A stretch of 11,468 bases of DNA from Acidobacteriota bacterium. Lineage in GTDB: Bacteria; Acidobacteriota; Thermoanaerobaculia; Multivoradales; JAHEKO01. The notes beneath the pieces were generated by a model. The model ran no database searches and was not told the DNA's origin. It saw nothing but the letters and a program-made list of their open reading frames with translations. Location: positions 1 to 11,468 of the forward strand of contig JAHEKO010000051.1 of assembly GCA_024638355.1 (NCBI GenBank), given 5' to 3'. Shown piece after piece: positions 1 through 6,584 of the stretch (positions are counted from its first letter, which is position 1; each line of letters begins with the position of its first letter). The translations under genes and the position numbers were made by a program.

Positions 1-319
1 GCTTGGCCGGAATCTTCTCCTCGCAGGCCTGGCAGAAGCCGTAGTCGCCGGCTTCGACCCTCTCGAGCGCGCCCTCGATCTCCTTGAGCACCTCGCGCTC
101 ACTGCCCGAGAGCGACAGCATGAACTCGCGATTGTAGGCGCTGTTGGCCCGGTCGACGAGGTCTTCCGCGCCCTCGTCGCTTGTCTTCTGACCCACCCTG
201 AGATCGTGCTCGTAGAGGTCCAGAATCTCCTGGCGCTTCACCTCGAGACGATTACGCAGCTGGTCGAGACCGGATCTCGAGGCCTTCGGGGTCTTCTTTG
301 CAGCACTGGTCTTGGCCAA
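1..319 (-). CDS. dksA: DksA/TraR-type zinc-finger transcription factor (3' end cut)
   Basis: Partial gene: 106 residues are visible before the window edge removes the C-terminus. DksA-family proteins bind in the secondary channel of RNA polymerase and, with ppGpp, adjust rRNA and amino-acid promoters. Residues about 17-92 read as the charged helical coiled-coil hairpin. Its tip carries D53-L-V-D56-R-A58, which matches the functional DxxDxA of E. coli DksA. The first half of the C4 zinc finger is present (C96-Q-A-C99, followed by EEKIPAK); the second cysteine pair lies outside the window. The start is a TTG (319-317); a purine-rich GAGGAG-like Shine-Dalgarno lies about 8 nt upstream and no in-frame ATG was found nearby. 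The N-terminus is Lys/Ala/Ser-rich. It lies 41 nt downstream of rlmH on the same strand, so they are probably co-transcribed. The family call is firm; DksA rather than another TraR-type member is inferred from the tip motif. Confidence 0.88.
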   Translation of the reverse strand, partial: MAKTSAAKKTPKASRSGLDQLRNRLEVKRQEILDLYEHDLRVGQKTSDEGAEDLVDRANSAYNREFMLSLSGSEREVLKEIEGALERVEAGDYGFCQACEEKIPAK

Positions 320-360
320 CTCCGTCTCTCCTCTCTTCGCACCGCTTGTTAGGCGGCTGT

Positions 361-837
361 CTATAACGACCCGCGATGGTACTTTATTCCGGCCTCGATG
401 GAAAGCGCCCTGTACAGCTGCTCGTAGAGGACCACTCGCGCCAGCTGATGTGGCAGGGTCAGGGGCCCGAAGGAGATCGTCTCGCGCGCCTCCGCTCGCA
501 CCTGGGGCGCCAGACCGAGGTCGGAGCCGATCAGGAAGGCGATCGGATGGGGCCACACCTCGATCCGGTCCGCCAGCCAGCCGGCCAGCCCGGTCGAGGA
601 GCGGGCCTTGCCCCGCCGATCGAGGGCCACGACCCAGCACGGATCGGGCAGCGCGGCCAGCAGAGCCGCGCCCTCGGCCGCCAGCCGGTTGCCGCTCTCG
701 GCGCCGCCTCGCACCTTGACCGGCAGCTCGCGCACCCGAGCCCAGCGAGACAGCCGCTCGCGGTAGTCGTCGCACAGGCGCTGCCAGTCGTCGCGCTGGC
801 GACGGCCCGCCCAGACGACGAGAATCTCTCGGCCCAT
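361..837 (-). CDS. rlmH: 23S rRNA (pseudouridine1915-N3)-methyltransferase RlmH
   Basis: 158 residues, against about 155 in E. coli. RlmH is a small SPOUT-fold enzyme that uses S-adenosylmethionine to methylate pseudouridine 1915 in helix 69 of 23S rRNA on assembled 70S ribosomes. Visible signatures are the LDRRGKxxSS strand (72-81), the SAM-loop segment FLIGSDLG (101-108), SFGPLTLPHQLAR (122-134), then YEQLYRA (138-144) and the C-terminal YHR (153-155). The SAM loop usually reads IGG(A/P)xG; here the second Gly is Ser104. The knotted fold and C-terminal YHR appear intact, so activity is expected. The start is ATG at 837-835 with no clear Shine-Dalgarno. It is divergent from the hydrolase-fold gene at 898 (60-bp gap) and upstream of the dksA-like gene. 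Confidence 0.95.
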   Translation of the reverse strand: MGREILVVWAGRRQRDDWQRLCDDYRERLSRWARVRELPVKVRGGAESGNRLAAEGAALLAALPDPCWVVALDRRGKARSSTGLAGWLADRIEVWPHPIAFLIGSDLGLAPQVRAEARETISFGPLTLPHQLARVVLYEQLYRALSIEAGIKYHRGSL

Positions 838-897
838 GCCCTAGTTTCGCCCAACCGCCGTGCGATGACGAGCCTCGGCTGGTAGGCTTTTCGGGTC

Positions 898-1896
898 GTG
901 GTCGCCCGAACGTCGGAAGAGGAACAGAAGCGCCGCCGCCGCAAGCGGCTGGTCAGGGGTCTGCTTCTGGGGGGTGCAGCGGTGGGGCTGCCGGCGCTCG
1001 CCAACGCCCTCATCGCCAAGCGCTCCAAGCGGCTCCGGTCGGCCGCCTGGGGCCGCGCCCACCGCTACGCCTGGAAGCTCGGCGAAGTCTCTTTCCAGAG
1101 TCTCGGCGAAGGGCCGCCGCTCCTCCTGCTCCACTCCTTCGGCCCGGGGCACGACTCGGAGGAGTGGCGACCGGTGGCCGAGCAGCTGGCCTCCGATCAC
1201 CGCGTCTTCGCCATCGACCTGCTCGGCTGGGGACGCTCGGAAAAGCCAAAGCTCCACTACGACGACGAACTCTACATTCAGCTGATCGTCGACTTCGTCG
1301 ACGACGTGGTCCGCGAGCGCGTGGTGCCGGTCGCCGCCGGCCTCGCGGCGGCCTATGCCGTCCAGGTAGCGGTCGACCACCCGGAGGCGATCCGCGGCCT
1401 GGCGCTCGCGGTGCCCTCCGGCGTAAACATCTACGGCGACGAGCCCGATCTCAAGGACGCCCTCGTCCACCGGCTCCTGGGAGCGCCGATCCTCGGCACC
1501 TCGGCGCTCAATCTCTACACCAGCCGCACCGCGATCGCCCGTTACCTCAAGCGCGACGTGTTCGCCGCTCCCGATCGGGTCGACGCGGCGCGCATCGAAC
1601 GCTACTACCACTCCAGCCATCAGCCCGGCTCGCACCGGCCTCTGGCCGCCTACCTGAGCGGCTACCTGAACCACCGCGTCGAGGAGGCCCTCGGCCGCCT
1701 CGACTGCCCGACCTGGATCGGCTGGGGTCGGCAGGCCAAGAGCCCGCCGGTAGAGACCGCCGATCTCTGGCTACGCCACGCCTCCGTCGCCCCCGAGCTC
1801 GAGGTCTTCGAGGAGAGCGGCAACCTGCCGCACGCCGAATCGACCCTGCGGTTCGCCGAGTGCCTGCGGAGTTTCCTGGCGACCCTGCCCGACTGA
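898..1896 (+). CDS. Alpha/beta-hydrolase-fold protein lacking the catalytic triad, N-terminal membrane anchor
   Basis: 332 residues. The fold is clear: oxyanion-loop segment LLLLHSFGPG (75-84), DLLGWGRSEKP (107-117, the usual DxxGxGxS turn), the helix after the nucleophile elbow ending DHPE (160-163), strand PTWIGWG (271-277) and a C-terminal SGNLPHAES (307-315). By spacing the nucleophile position is Gly148 (AAGLAAAY instead of GxSxG), the acid position is Ala280 (GRQA instead of GxxD), and the triad His position is Asn309 (GN instead of GH). All three would be non-catalytic, so it may be a pseudo-hydrolase with a binding or structural role. The N-terminus is very basic (residues 11-20) followed by a hydrophobic stretch (about 21-40), consistent with an inner-membrane anchor. 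The start is a GTG; no Shine-Dalgarno is obvious, but TAGGCT lies 9 nt upstream. The true substrate or partner is unknown. Confidence 0.9.
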   Translation: MVARTSEEEQKRRRRKRLVRGLLLGGAAVGLPALANALIAKRSKRLRSAAWGRAHRYAWKLGEVSFQSLGEGPPLLLLHSFGPGHDSEEWRPVAEQLASDHRVFAIDLLGWGRSEKPKLHYDDELYIQLIVDFVDDVVRERVVPVAAGLAAAYAVQVAVDHPEAIRGLALAVPSGVNIYGDEPDLKDALVHRLLGAPILGTSALNLYTSRTAIARYLKRDVFAAPDRVDAARIERYYHSSHQPGSHRPLAAYLSGYLNHRVEEALGRLDCPTWIGWGRQAKSPPVETADLWLRHASVAPELEVFEESGNLPHAESTLRFAECLRSFLATLPD

Positions 1897-1915
1897 GTCG
1901 AGCCCGGACGCCGCC

Positions 1916-1930
1916 CGCCGCTAGGCGGCG
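1916..1930. terminator. GC hairpin between convergent genes
   Basis: A perfect 6-bp inverted repeat, CGCCGC and GCGGCG, with a 3-nt TAG loop, lies in the 24-bp gap between the convergent hydrolase-fold and prenyltransferase genes and reaches into the stop codon of the latter. There is no T-tract on either strand, so it is at best a weak or factor-assisted bidirectional terminator. Confidence 0.3.
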
Positions 1931-2811
1931 AGCATCGCCAGGCAGACCCAGTCGATGATGACGAAGTACGCGTAGGCCAGGCCCGACGGGTGGTGCTTGC
2001 GCAGTCGATTCGGGCTCACCAGGCAGAGCGGGATCGCCGCGAGGTTCAAGACCGCCGGCACCAGCCCGTTGAAGCTGGTCAGCAGCAAGATGCCCTTGGA
2101 GGCGACCATCGCCGCAAGGGTGGAGGACGCCCACCGCTTCCCGACGGCCGCCGCGAAGGTGATCTTGCGCACCACGCGATCGGGCTCGATATCGACGATC
2201 GCCCCGGCGATCTGGAAGACCAGGATCGCCATCCCCGCCAGGAGCCAGCCCGTCCAGTGCGGCTGGAGGCCGCTGGTCAGCACGCCCAGCCAGAGGATGT
2301 TGAGATAGATCCAGGTTGCCGTCAGCTCCGCCGCCACGGGCACCCGGCTGAGTCGGACTCCGGGCCCGTTGTAAAGCCAGTTGGCGAATACCATCACCGC
2401 CAGCCAACCGAAGGCCCAGAGCTGACCGTGGATCGCGGCCACGACCAGGAACGGCAGATGCAGCACCACGATGTAGACCGGCAAGATCTTCCGCCGGGCC
2501 GCGCCCAGCCGGTAGCCGAAGAACCTCGCCGCCACAGAGTCGCGCTTGCGAACGCTGATGGCGTCGACGTCGGCGTCGCGGTAATCGTTCCAGCCGTAAA
2601 TCAACATTCCCAGCGGCACCGTGACGTAGATCGCGCCGATCCAGAACGCACCGCCGGGAACTTCGCCGGCGAGCGCCGCCGGCAGCAGGAACACCCACAG
2701 GTGCGACGCCATCAGCCCGACGCGCGACACCTGGATGAGCTCACGAAAGCCGAGAAGCCGAACCAAATCGGCCCGGGTCGGGTCGCTGGCCTGGTTGCCC
2801 GAGGTCCCCAT
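1921..2811 (-). CDS. UbiA-superfamily membrane prenyltransferase
   Basis: 296 residues from the chosen start. UbiA-type enzymes are polytopic inner-membrane proteins that transfer a polyprenyl group from a Mg-bound diphosphate to an acceptor (quinone precursor, chlorophyllide, heme, lycopene, sugar phosphate). Both aspartate motifs are present: NDYRDADVD (75-83, NDxxDxxxD) and D207-IEP-D211, the latter followed by RVVRK. Several hydrophobic helices are visible, for example 31-47, 55-72, 112-128, 132-146, 162-180 and 189-206. The acceptor cannot be told: there are no ubiquinone or heme genes nearby, and the general shape resembles the broad UbiA 'prenyltransferase' group that includes carotenoid elongases. 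The ATG at 2811 was chosen over one 20 codons upstream because a G-rich stretch (GGGGGCAGA) precedes it and the extra residues are hydrophilic. It lies downstream of the lipoprotein gene on the same strand. Confidence 0.88.
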   Translation of the reverse strand: MGTSGNQASDPTRADLVRLLGFRELIQVSRVGLMASHLWVFLLPAALAGEVPGGAFWIGAIYVTVPLGMLIYGWNDYRDADVDAISVRKRDSVAARFFGYRLGAARRKILPVYIVVLHLPFLVVAAIHGQLWAFGWLAVMVFANWLYNGPGVRLSRVPVAAELTATWIYLNILWLGVLTSGLQPHWTGWLLAGMAILVFQIAGAIVDIEPDRVVRKITFAAAVGKRWASSTLAAMVASKGILLLTSFNGLVPAVLNLAAIPLCLVSPNRLRKHHPSGLAYAYFVIIDWVCLAMLAA

Positions 2812-2891
2812 TCTGCCCCCGCCGCGCGTGGCTTTCCAATCGTGATGCTCGGCGGTCAACGAGCGTACCATCGACCGTCGACCCGATCATG

Positions 2892-2909
2892 GCGGCCGGC
2901 TCCGGCCGC
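2892..2909. terminator. Strong GC-rich hairpin downstream of the PQQ-like lipoprotein gene
   Basis: GCGGCCGG and CCGGCCGC form an uninterrupted 8-bp inverted repeat around 2 nt (realistically 7 bp with a GCTC loop). It lies 40 nt after the lipoprotein gene's stop on the minus strand and about 80 nt before the prenyltransferase start. No U-run follows, so it may partly terminate, attenuate or stabilise the upstream message rather than act as a classical terminator. The rest of the 137-bp gap shows an odd palindrome TCGACCGTCGA at 2871-2881 and nothing else clear. Confidence 0.4.
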
Positions 2910-2948
2910 GGCGGCGAGGAGCAGGGCGACGCCCTGGCGGCGCGGCGA

Positions 2949-4262
2949 TCAGCCGCGGTCGCTCGCAGCGGCGGACCCGGCGTTCGGGTCTTCGATGCAG
3001 AGGACCGATTCGGCGGTCCGCACGATCAGGCAGCCGTCGGCGATCGCGGGCGTCGCCAGGACATTGATGTCGGGGAGCTCGTTGTCGGCCAGCTGCCTGA
3101 GTCCCGGGCCGGCGGCGAAGACGGAGACCCTACCGCCCCGCGAGACCGCGTAGATCTTGCCGTCGCCGGCGACCAGCGACGCATGATAGGGCGGCTCCGG
3201 CAGCCGCGTCTGCCACTGAACCTTGCCGCCCCGCGCGTCTTGGCAGCGCAGGAAGCCGTTCTCGTGGAGGATGAAGAAGAGACCGTCGTAGAGCAGCGGC
3301 GAACCGGTGCCGGGTGCCCATTTCTCGTGCCAGAGGGGCTCGTCGCCGGGGGTGCCGTCGGCGTCGAGCTGCCAGCAAGCGGTCTGCTTGCGCTGGTGAG
3401 CGCCGGTGGCGACGCACAGCAGGTCGCCCTCGAGCGCCGGGCTCGAAACCGGCTGGGTCGCGGTGATCGGCCGCCGCCAGATCTCCTCGCCGGTGGCCGC
3501 GTCCCAGGAGACGACGCGGCTGGAGAGCACGGCGACGACCTCGGTGCGCTCGGCGCGCTCGACCACCATCGGCGTCGTGAAGGAGCAGCAGGTGTCCTCC
3601 CAGCCGATCCTCCAGCGGCTCTCGCCCGTCGCCTTGTCGAAGGCGGCGATCCAGCCCTCGACGCCTTCGTCGAGCCGCTCGCGGTCGCGGAAGACGATCA
3701 CGCTGTCGGCGGTCAGCACCAGCGACGAGCCGGCGCCGTAGTACATCAGTTCGAGGTAGTCGGGCTGGATCTCTCGCGACCAGAGCAGCTCGCCGTCGAA
3801 GTCGAGCGCGACCAGATGCGTGCCGAAGTCGGCGAAGACCAGCTCGCCATCGGTTGCCGGAGTCATGCCGGCCGGACTGTTGACCACCGACCGCTGCGGG
3901 AAGCTCTCGCGCTCGCGGCTGACCACGGACGACTCCCATTCGAGCTCGCCGCTCTCGAGACTCAGCGCGAAGACCCTGAGATCCGAGCTCCCCTCCTCGA
4001 CCCGCTCGCCGGTGAGGAAGATCCGCGAGCCGGCGACGATGGGCGAAGAGAGCCCTTCGTAGGGGCTCGCGAAGCGCCATCTGAAGGCGCTTCCATCGGC
4101 CTCCCAAGCGGTCGGGAGGCCGACCTCCGTCGACACCGCGTTACCTCCGGGGCCGCGGAATTGAGGCCAGGTCGTCTCCCGATCGGCGCCTCCGCAGCCG
4201 CTCAGCAGAACGAGGGCGGCGGCAATCGGGAGGTGCAGTAGACGGCGCGCGAGCTGGTTCAT
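2949..4262 (-). CDS. PQQ-like beta-propeller lipoprotein
   Basis: 437 residues. The N-terminus is a lipoprotein signal: RR at 6-7, hydrophobic core 8-20 and lipobox LLSGC with the acylated Cys at 23, so the protein is tethered to a membrane outside the cytoplasm. The mature part opens with WPQFRGPGGNA (32-42), common at the start of PQQ-like repeat proteins. Blade repeats of the AxDxxTGExxWR kind occur at about 98-110, 152-163, 207-219, 253-265 and 339-351. No PQQ-dehydrogenase neighbours are seen, and these proteins usually act as scaffolds or binding propellers (BamB-like, or of unknown role) rather than enzymes. Adjacent cysteines C225-C226 stand out, together with C283, C296, C340, C411 and C422. 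It is divergent from the phosphomutase gene across 167 bp. The start is ATG with no clear Shine-Dalgarno. Substrate unknown. Confidence 0.92.
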   Translation of the reverse strand: MNQLARRLLHLPIAAALVLLSGCGGADRETTWPQFRGPGGNAVSTEVGLPTAWEADGSAFRWRFASPYEGLSSPIVAGSRIFLTGERVEEGSSDLRVFALSLESGELEWESSVVSRERESFPQRSVVNSPAGMTPATDGELVFADFGTHLVALDFDGELLWSREIQPDYLELMYYGAGSSLVLTADSVIVFRDRERLDEGVEGWIAAFDKATGESRWRIGWEDTCCSFTTPMVVERAERTEVVAVLSSRVVSWDAATGEEIWRRPITATQPVSSPALEGDLLCVATGAHQRKQTACWQLDADGTPGDEPLWHEKWAPGTGSPLLYDGLFFILHENGFLRCQDARGGKVQWQTRLPEPPYHASLVAGDGKIYAVSRGGRVSVFAAGPGLRQLADNELPDINVLATPAIADGCLIVRTAESVLCIEDPNAGSAAASDRG

Positions 4263-4303
4263 GAGTCAGGCGGGTATGAGAAGCGGCAAGCGCCGCGTCG
4301 CGC

Positions 4304-4332
4304 AGTCTAGAGGATCGTTTGCGCCCTCGCAA
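4304..4332 (-). promoter_or_regulatory. Candidate sigma-70 promoter of the PQQ-like lipoprotein gene
   Basis: On the minus strand, TTGCGA (4327-4332) is followed after 17 bp by TAGACT (4304-4309). Each matches 4 of 6 consensus positions at the optimal spacing. The expected start of transcription would give a leader of about 35 nt before the ATG at 4262. Confidence 0.45.
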
Positions 4333-4372
4333 CAGCGAGCGAGCCGCGCTCGGCGGATCCCCCGAGGTCGGC

Positions 4373-4378
4373 TATGAT
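4373..4378 (+). promoter_or_regulatory. Candidate -10 element for the phosphomutase gene
   Basis: TATGAT matches TATAAT at 5 of 6 positions in an otherwise GC-rich gap. No convincing -35 hexamer lies 16-18 bp upstream and there is no TGn extension, so the call rests on the -10 alone. It would give a leader of about 45 nt that contains the Shine-Dalgarno at 4411-4417. Confidence 0.35.
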
Positions 4379-4410
4379 CGGAGCCCGTTCGCCGACCGGT
4401 GATCGCAATC

Positions 4411-4417
4411 AGAGGAG
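4411..4417 (+). promoter_or_regulatory. Ribosome binding site of the phosphomutase gene
   Basis: AGAGGAG, a strong Shine-Dalgarno match, ends 12 nt before the ATG at 4430. The spacing is on the long side. It fixes this ATG as the start. Confidence 0.65.
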
Positions 4418-4429
4418 TCGTCTCGCAAA

Positions 4430-5785
4430 ATGGCAGGAATCTTCAAGGCTTACGACGTTCGCGGTGTCTATCCCGAGCAGATCGACGAGGAGATCGTTCG
4501 CAAGATCGGCCTCGCCTTCCACCGCATCCTGGACGACGAGGACCGCGCGCTCGGCAACCGCATCGTGGTCAGCCGCGATATGCGGTCCCACAGCGGACCC
4601 CTCGCCGAGGCGTTGATCGAGGGACTCCTGGCGAGCGGCCTCGACGTCGTCGACATCGGCCTGGCGACGACGCCGATGAACTACTTCGCCGTCGGCCATC
4701 TGCGAGCGGCGGGCGGCATCCAGGTCACCGCCAGCCACAACCCCTCCGAATACAACGGCTGCAAGTTCAGCCACAGCGACGCGCGGCCGGTGTCGGGCGA
4801 CCACGGCATTCCGCTGATCGAGCGGACGGTAGCCGAGGGCGTCCCCGAACCGGCGGCGCAGCGCGGAACGCTCACGCACGACGAGATCTTCGAGGCCTAC
4901 GGCGAGAAGATCCTCGGCTTCCTCCGCCGGCCCGACGACGCGCCCACCCTCAAGGTCGTCGCCGACGCCGCCAACGGCATGGGCACCCTCTACCGGCCGC
5001 TGCTCGAGCGGATGGGCATCGAGCTCGTGCCGCTCTACTTCGAGCTCGACGGCACGTTCCCCAACCACGAGGCGAATCCGCTCAAGCTCGAGAACCTCGA
5101 AACCCTCGCCGAAGAGGTGCGCGCCACGGGCGCCGACCTCGGCATCTCGTTCGACGGCGACGCCGACCGCTCGGCCTTCGTCGACGGCAGCGGCGAGCCC
5201 ATCGGCAGCGACATCGTCACCGCTCTGATCGGCGGCGAGCTTCTGAGCCGCGATCCGGGCAAGCACGTCCTCTACGACCTGCGCTCGTCGCGGGCGGTCA
5301 GCGAGTACATCACCGAGTGCGGCGGGATTCCGGTGCGCGAGCGGGTCGGGCACTCGTTCATGAAGGCGACCCTGAGAAAGAAACGCGGCATCTTCGGCGG
5401 CGAGCTCGCCGGGCACTACTACTTCCGCGATGCCAACCACGCCGACAGCTCGCTGCTGGCCGTGGTCGAAGTGCTGAACCTGCTCTGGCGGCACGGCAAG
5501 AGCCTGGCGGAGCTGGTGGAGCCGCTCCACCGCTACGCCAAGAGTCCGGAGATCAACTTCCAGGTCGAAGACAAGGCCGGCAAGATGGCGGAGCTGGAGG
5601 AGAGATACGCCGACGGCGAGGCCGACCGGCTCGACGGCATCAGCGTCAACTATCCCGACTGGTGGTTCAACGTGCGCCCGTCCAACACCGAGCCGTACCT
5701 GCGCCTGGTGCTGGAGGCGGAGACGCCCGAGCTCCTGGCCCAGCGGCGGGCCGAGATCGAGGCGATCCTCGGAACGCCGGTCTGA
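4430..5785 (+). CDS. manB: Phosphomannomutase/phosphoglucomutase (alpha-D-phosphohexomutase)
   Basis: 451 residues, the normal family length. It interconverts hexose 1- and 6-phosphates (mannose or glucose) through a phosphoserine and glucose/mannose-1,6-bisphosphate, feeding GDP-mannose, polysaccharide and glycogen synthesis in the cytoplasm. The four domains are marked in order: catalytic TASHNP (100-105, phosphoserine S102), metal loop DGDADR (242-247), sugar-recognition loop GELAGHYYF (324-332, usually GExSGH, so the loop Ser is Ala here), and phosphate-binding RPSNTEP (416-422). The start FKAYDVRGVYP also fits the bifunctional PMM/PGM (AlgC/ManB) branch. Specificity cannot be settled from sequence, so the symbol is a family label. 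It stands alone on the plus strand, divergent from the lipoprotein gene and convergent with the zinc-peptidase gene (20-bp gap). Confidence 0.95.
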   Translation: MAGIFKAYDVRGVYPEQIDEEIVRKIGLAFHRILDDEDRALGNRIVVSRDMRSHSGPLAEALIEGLLASGLDVVDIGLATTPMNYFAVGHLRAAGGIQVTASHNPSEYNGCKFSHSDARPVSGDHGIPLIERTVAEGVPEPAAQRGTLTHDEIFEAYGEKILGFLRRPDDAPTLKVVADAANGMGTLYRPLLERMGIELVPLYFELDGTFPNHEANPLKLENLETLAEEVRATGADLGISFDGDADRSAFVDGSGEPIGSDIVTALIGGELLSRDPGKHVLYDLRSSRAVSEYITECGGIPVRERVGHSFMKATLRKKRGIFGGELAGHYYFRDANHADSSLLAVVEVLNLLWRHGKSLAELVEPLHRYAKSPEINFQVEDKAGKMAELEERYADGEADRLDGISVNYPDWWFNVRPSNTEPYLRLVLEAETPELLAQRRAEIEAILGTPV

Positions 5786-5805
5786 GCCGCCCGACCGGCT
5801 AGCCG

Positions 5806-6516
5806 CTAGCGCCGTCCGCCCAGGATGCCCGAGCGGATCAAGAAGTAGAGCAGCGTCATCAAGGTCGAGATCATCGCCGCGACGTAGGTGAGAGCCGCGG
5901 CGTTGAGGACCTTGTCCATCCCCCCGCGCTCACTCTGGGAGACGATCCCGTACTCCACCGCCAGCGCCTTGGCGCGGTTGGAGGCATCGAACTCCACCGG
6001 CAGGGTGACGATCTGGAACAGGAGCACCATCGAGAAGAGGACCGCGCCGACGAGCACCACGGTCACACCGATCTGGCTCCCCGCCATGCCCATCAGGATC
6101 AGGCCGGCGAACATCACCCAGTAGCCGAGCCGCGAGCCGATGTTGGCGGTGGGCACCAGCATCGAGCGCAGCCCGAGCGGCCCGTAGTTCCTGGCGTGCT
6201 GGATGGCATGCCCCGCCTCGTGGCAGGCGACGCCGATGGCGGCGATCGAGTTCGAGCCGTACACGGCGTCCGACAGCGCGAGCGTCTTGTTCGTCGGGTT
6301 GTAGTGATCCGACAGATAGCCGCGGGTGGGCGCGATCTTCACGTCGCCGATGCCGGCCATATCGAGCATCCGCTTCGCGGCCTGGGCGCCGGTCATCCCG
6401 GTCATCGCACGCTGCTTCGAATACTTGTTGAAGGTCGACTTGGTCTTGAAGCTGGCCCACAGCGAGAGCAGGAGCGCGGGCGCCATCAACAGCAGGTAGG
6501 TCGCATCGAAAAACAT
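5806..6516 (-). CDS. Membrane zinc metallopeptidase, YugP family
   Basis: 236 residues, close to B. subtilis YugP. The zinc-binding HEAGH motif is at 99-103 inside the characteristic run from SDHYNP (69-74) through ALSDAVYGSNS to CHEAGHAIQHA; LPVEFDASNRA (172-182) supplies the conserved downstream acidic segment that probably holds the third ligand. Hydrophobic helices are visible at about 4-22, 132-148, 150-172 and 205-228, so the catalytic part is carried on a membrane protein. Physiological substrates of the family are poorly known. The start ATG at 6516 has a good Shine-Dalgarno (GAGGGG about 7 nt upstream). It follows the anti-sigma gene by 68 nt on the same strand and could be read through from the sigma operon; a role in processing the anti-sigma factor is only a speculation from that position. 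Confidence 0.9.
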   Translation of the reverse strand: MFFDATYLLLMAPALLLSLWASFKTKSTFNKYSKQRAMTGMTGAQAAKRMLDMAGIGDVKIAPTRGYLSDHYNPTNKTLALSDAVYGSNSIAAIGVACHEAGHAIQHARNYGPLGLRSMLVPTANIGSRLGYWVMFAGLILMGMAGSQIGVTVVLVGAVLFSMVLLFQIVTLPVEFDASNRAKALAVEYGIVSQSERGGMDKVLNAAALTYVAAMISTLMTLLYFLIRSGILGGRR

Positions 6517-6584
6517 GGATTTCCCCTCGTTCGCCTATTCGAAACAGGGCTGAGCTCGACCTTATTCCGTGCGCCGGCCCGCGT

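Noticed and set aside
841..1674. A 277-codon minus-strand frame opposite the pseudo-hydrolase gene.
   Set aside because: The opposite frame has a recognisable alpha/beta-hydrolase fold from end to end; this one shows none.
2854..2859. TTGACC on the minus strand as a -35 for the prenyltransferase gene.
   Set aside because: No acceptable -10 hexamer is found 15-18 bp downstream.
2812..2871. A start for the prenyltransferase 20 codons upstream at 2871.
   Set aside because: It would add hydrophilic residues not expected in the family, has no ribosome binding site and would overlap the palindrome at 2871-2881.
1990..3153. A 387-codon plus-strand frame spanning the prenyltransferase gene, the gap and the end of the lipoprotein gene.
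   Set aside because: It crosses two well-supported genes on the other strand, and its product is rich in Arg, His, Gln and Pro with no domain.
2889..4241. A 450-codon open frame on the plus strand opposite the PQQ-like lipoprotein gene.
   Set aside because: It lies almost wholly antisense to a gene with a lipobox, repeats and family motifs. Its product is low-complexity Arg/Gly/Ala/Asp-rich, typical of the complementary frames of GC-rich genes.
4409..5530. A 373-codon frame on the minus strand opposite the phosphomutase gene.
   Set aside because: Antisense shadow: no recognisable motif, composition rich in Ala/Val/Arg/Glu, and the opposite strand carries all four phosphohexomutase motifs.
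5796..5805. Perfect 10-bp palindrome CGGCTAGCCG between the convergent phosphomutase and peptidase genes.
   Set aside because: With no loop it cannot form a hairpin on one strand, has no T-run and is a single copy, so neither a terminator nor a site call is supported.
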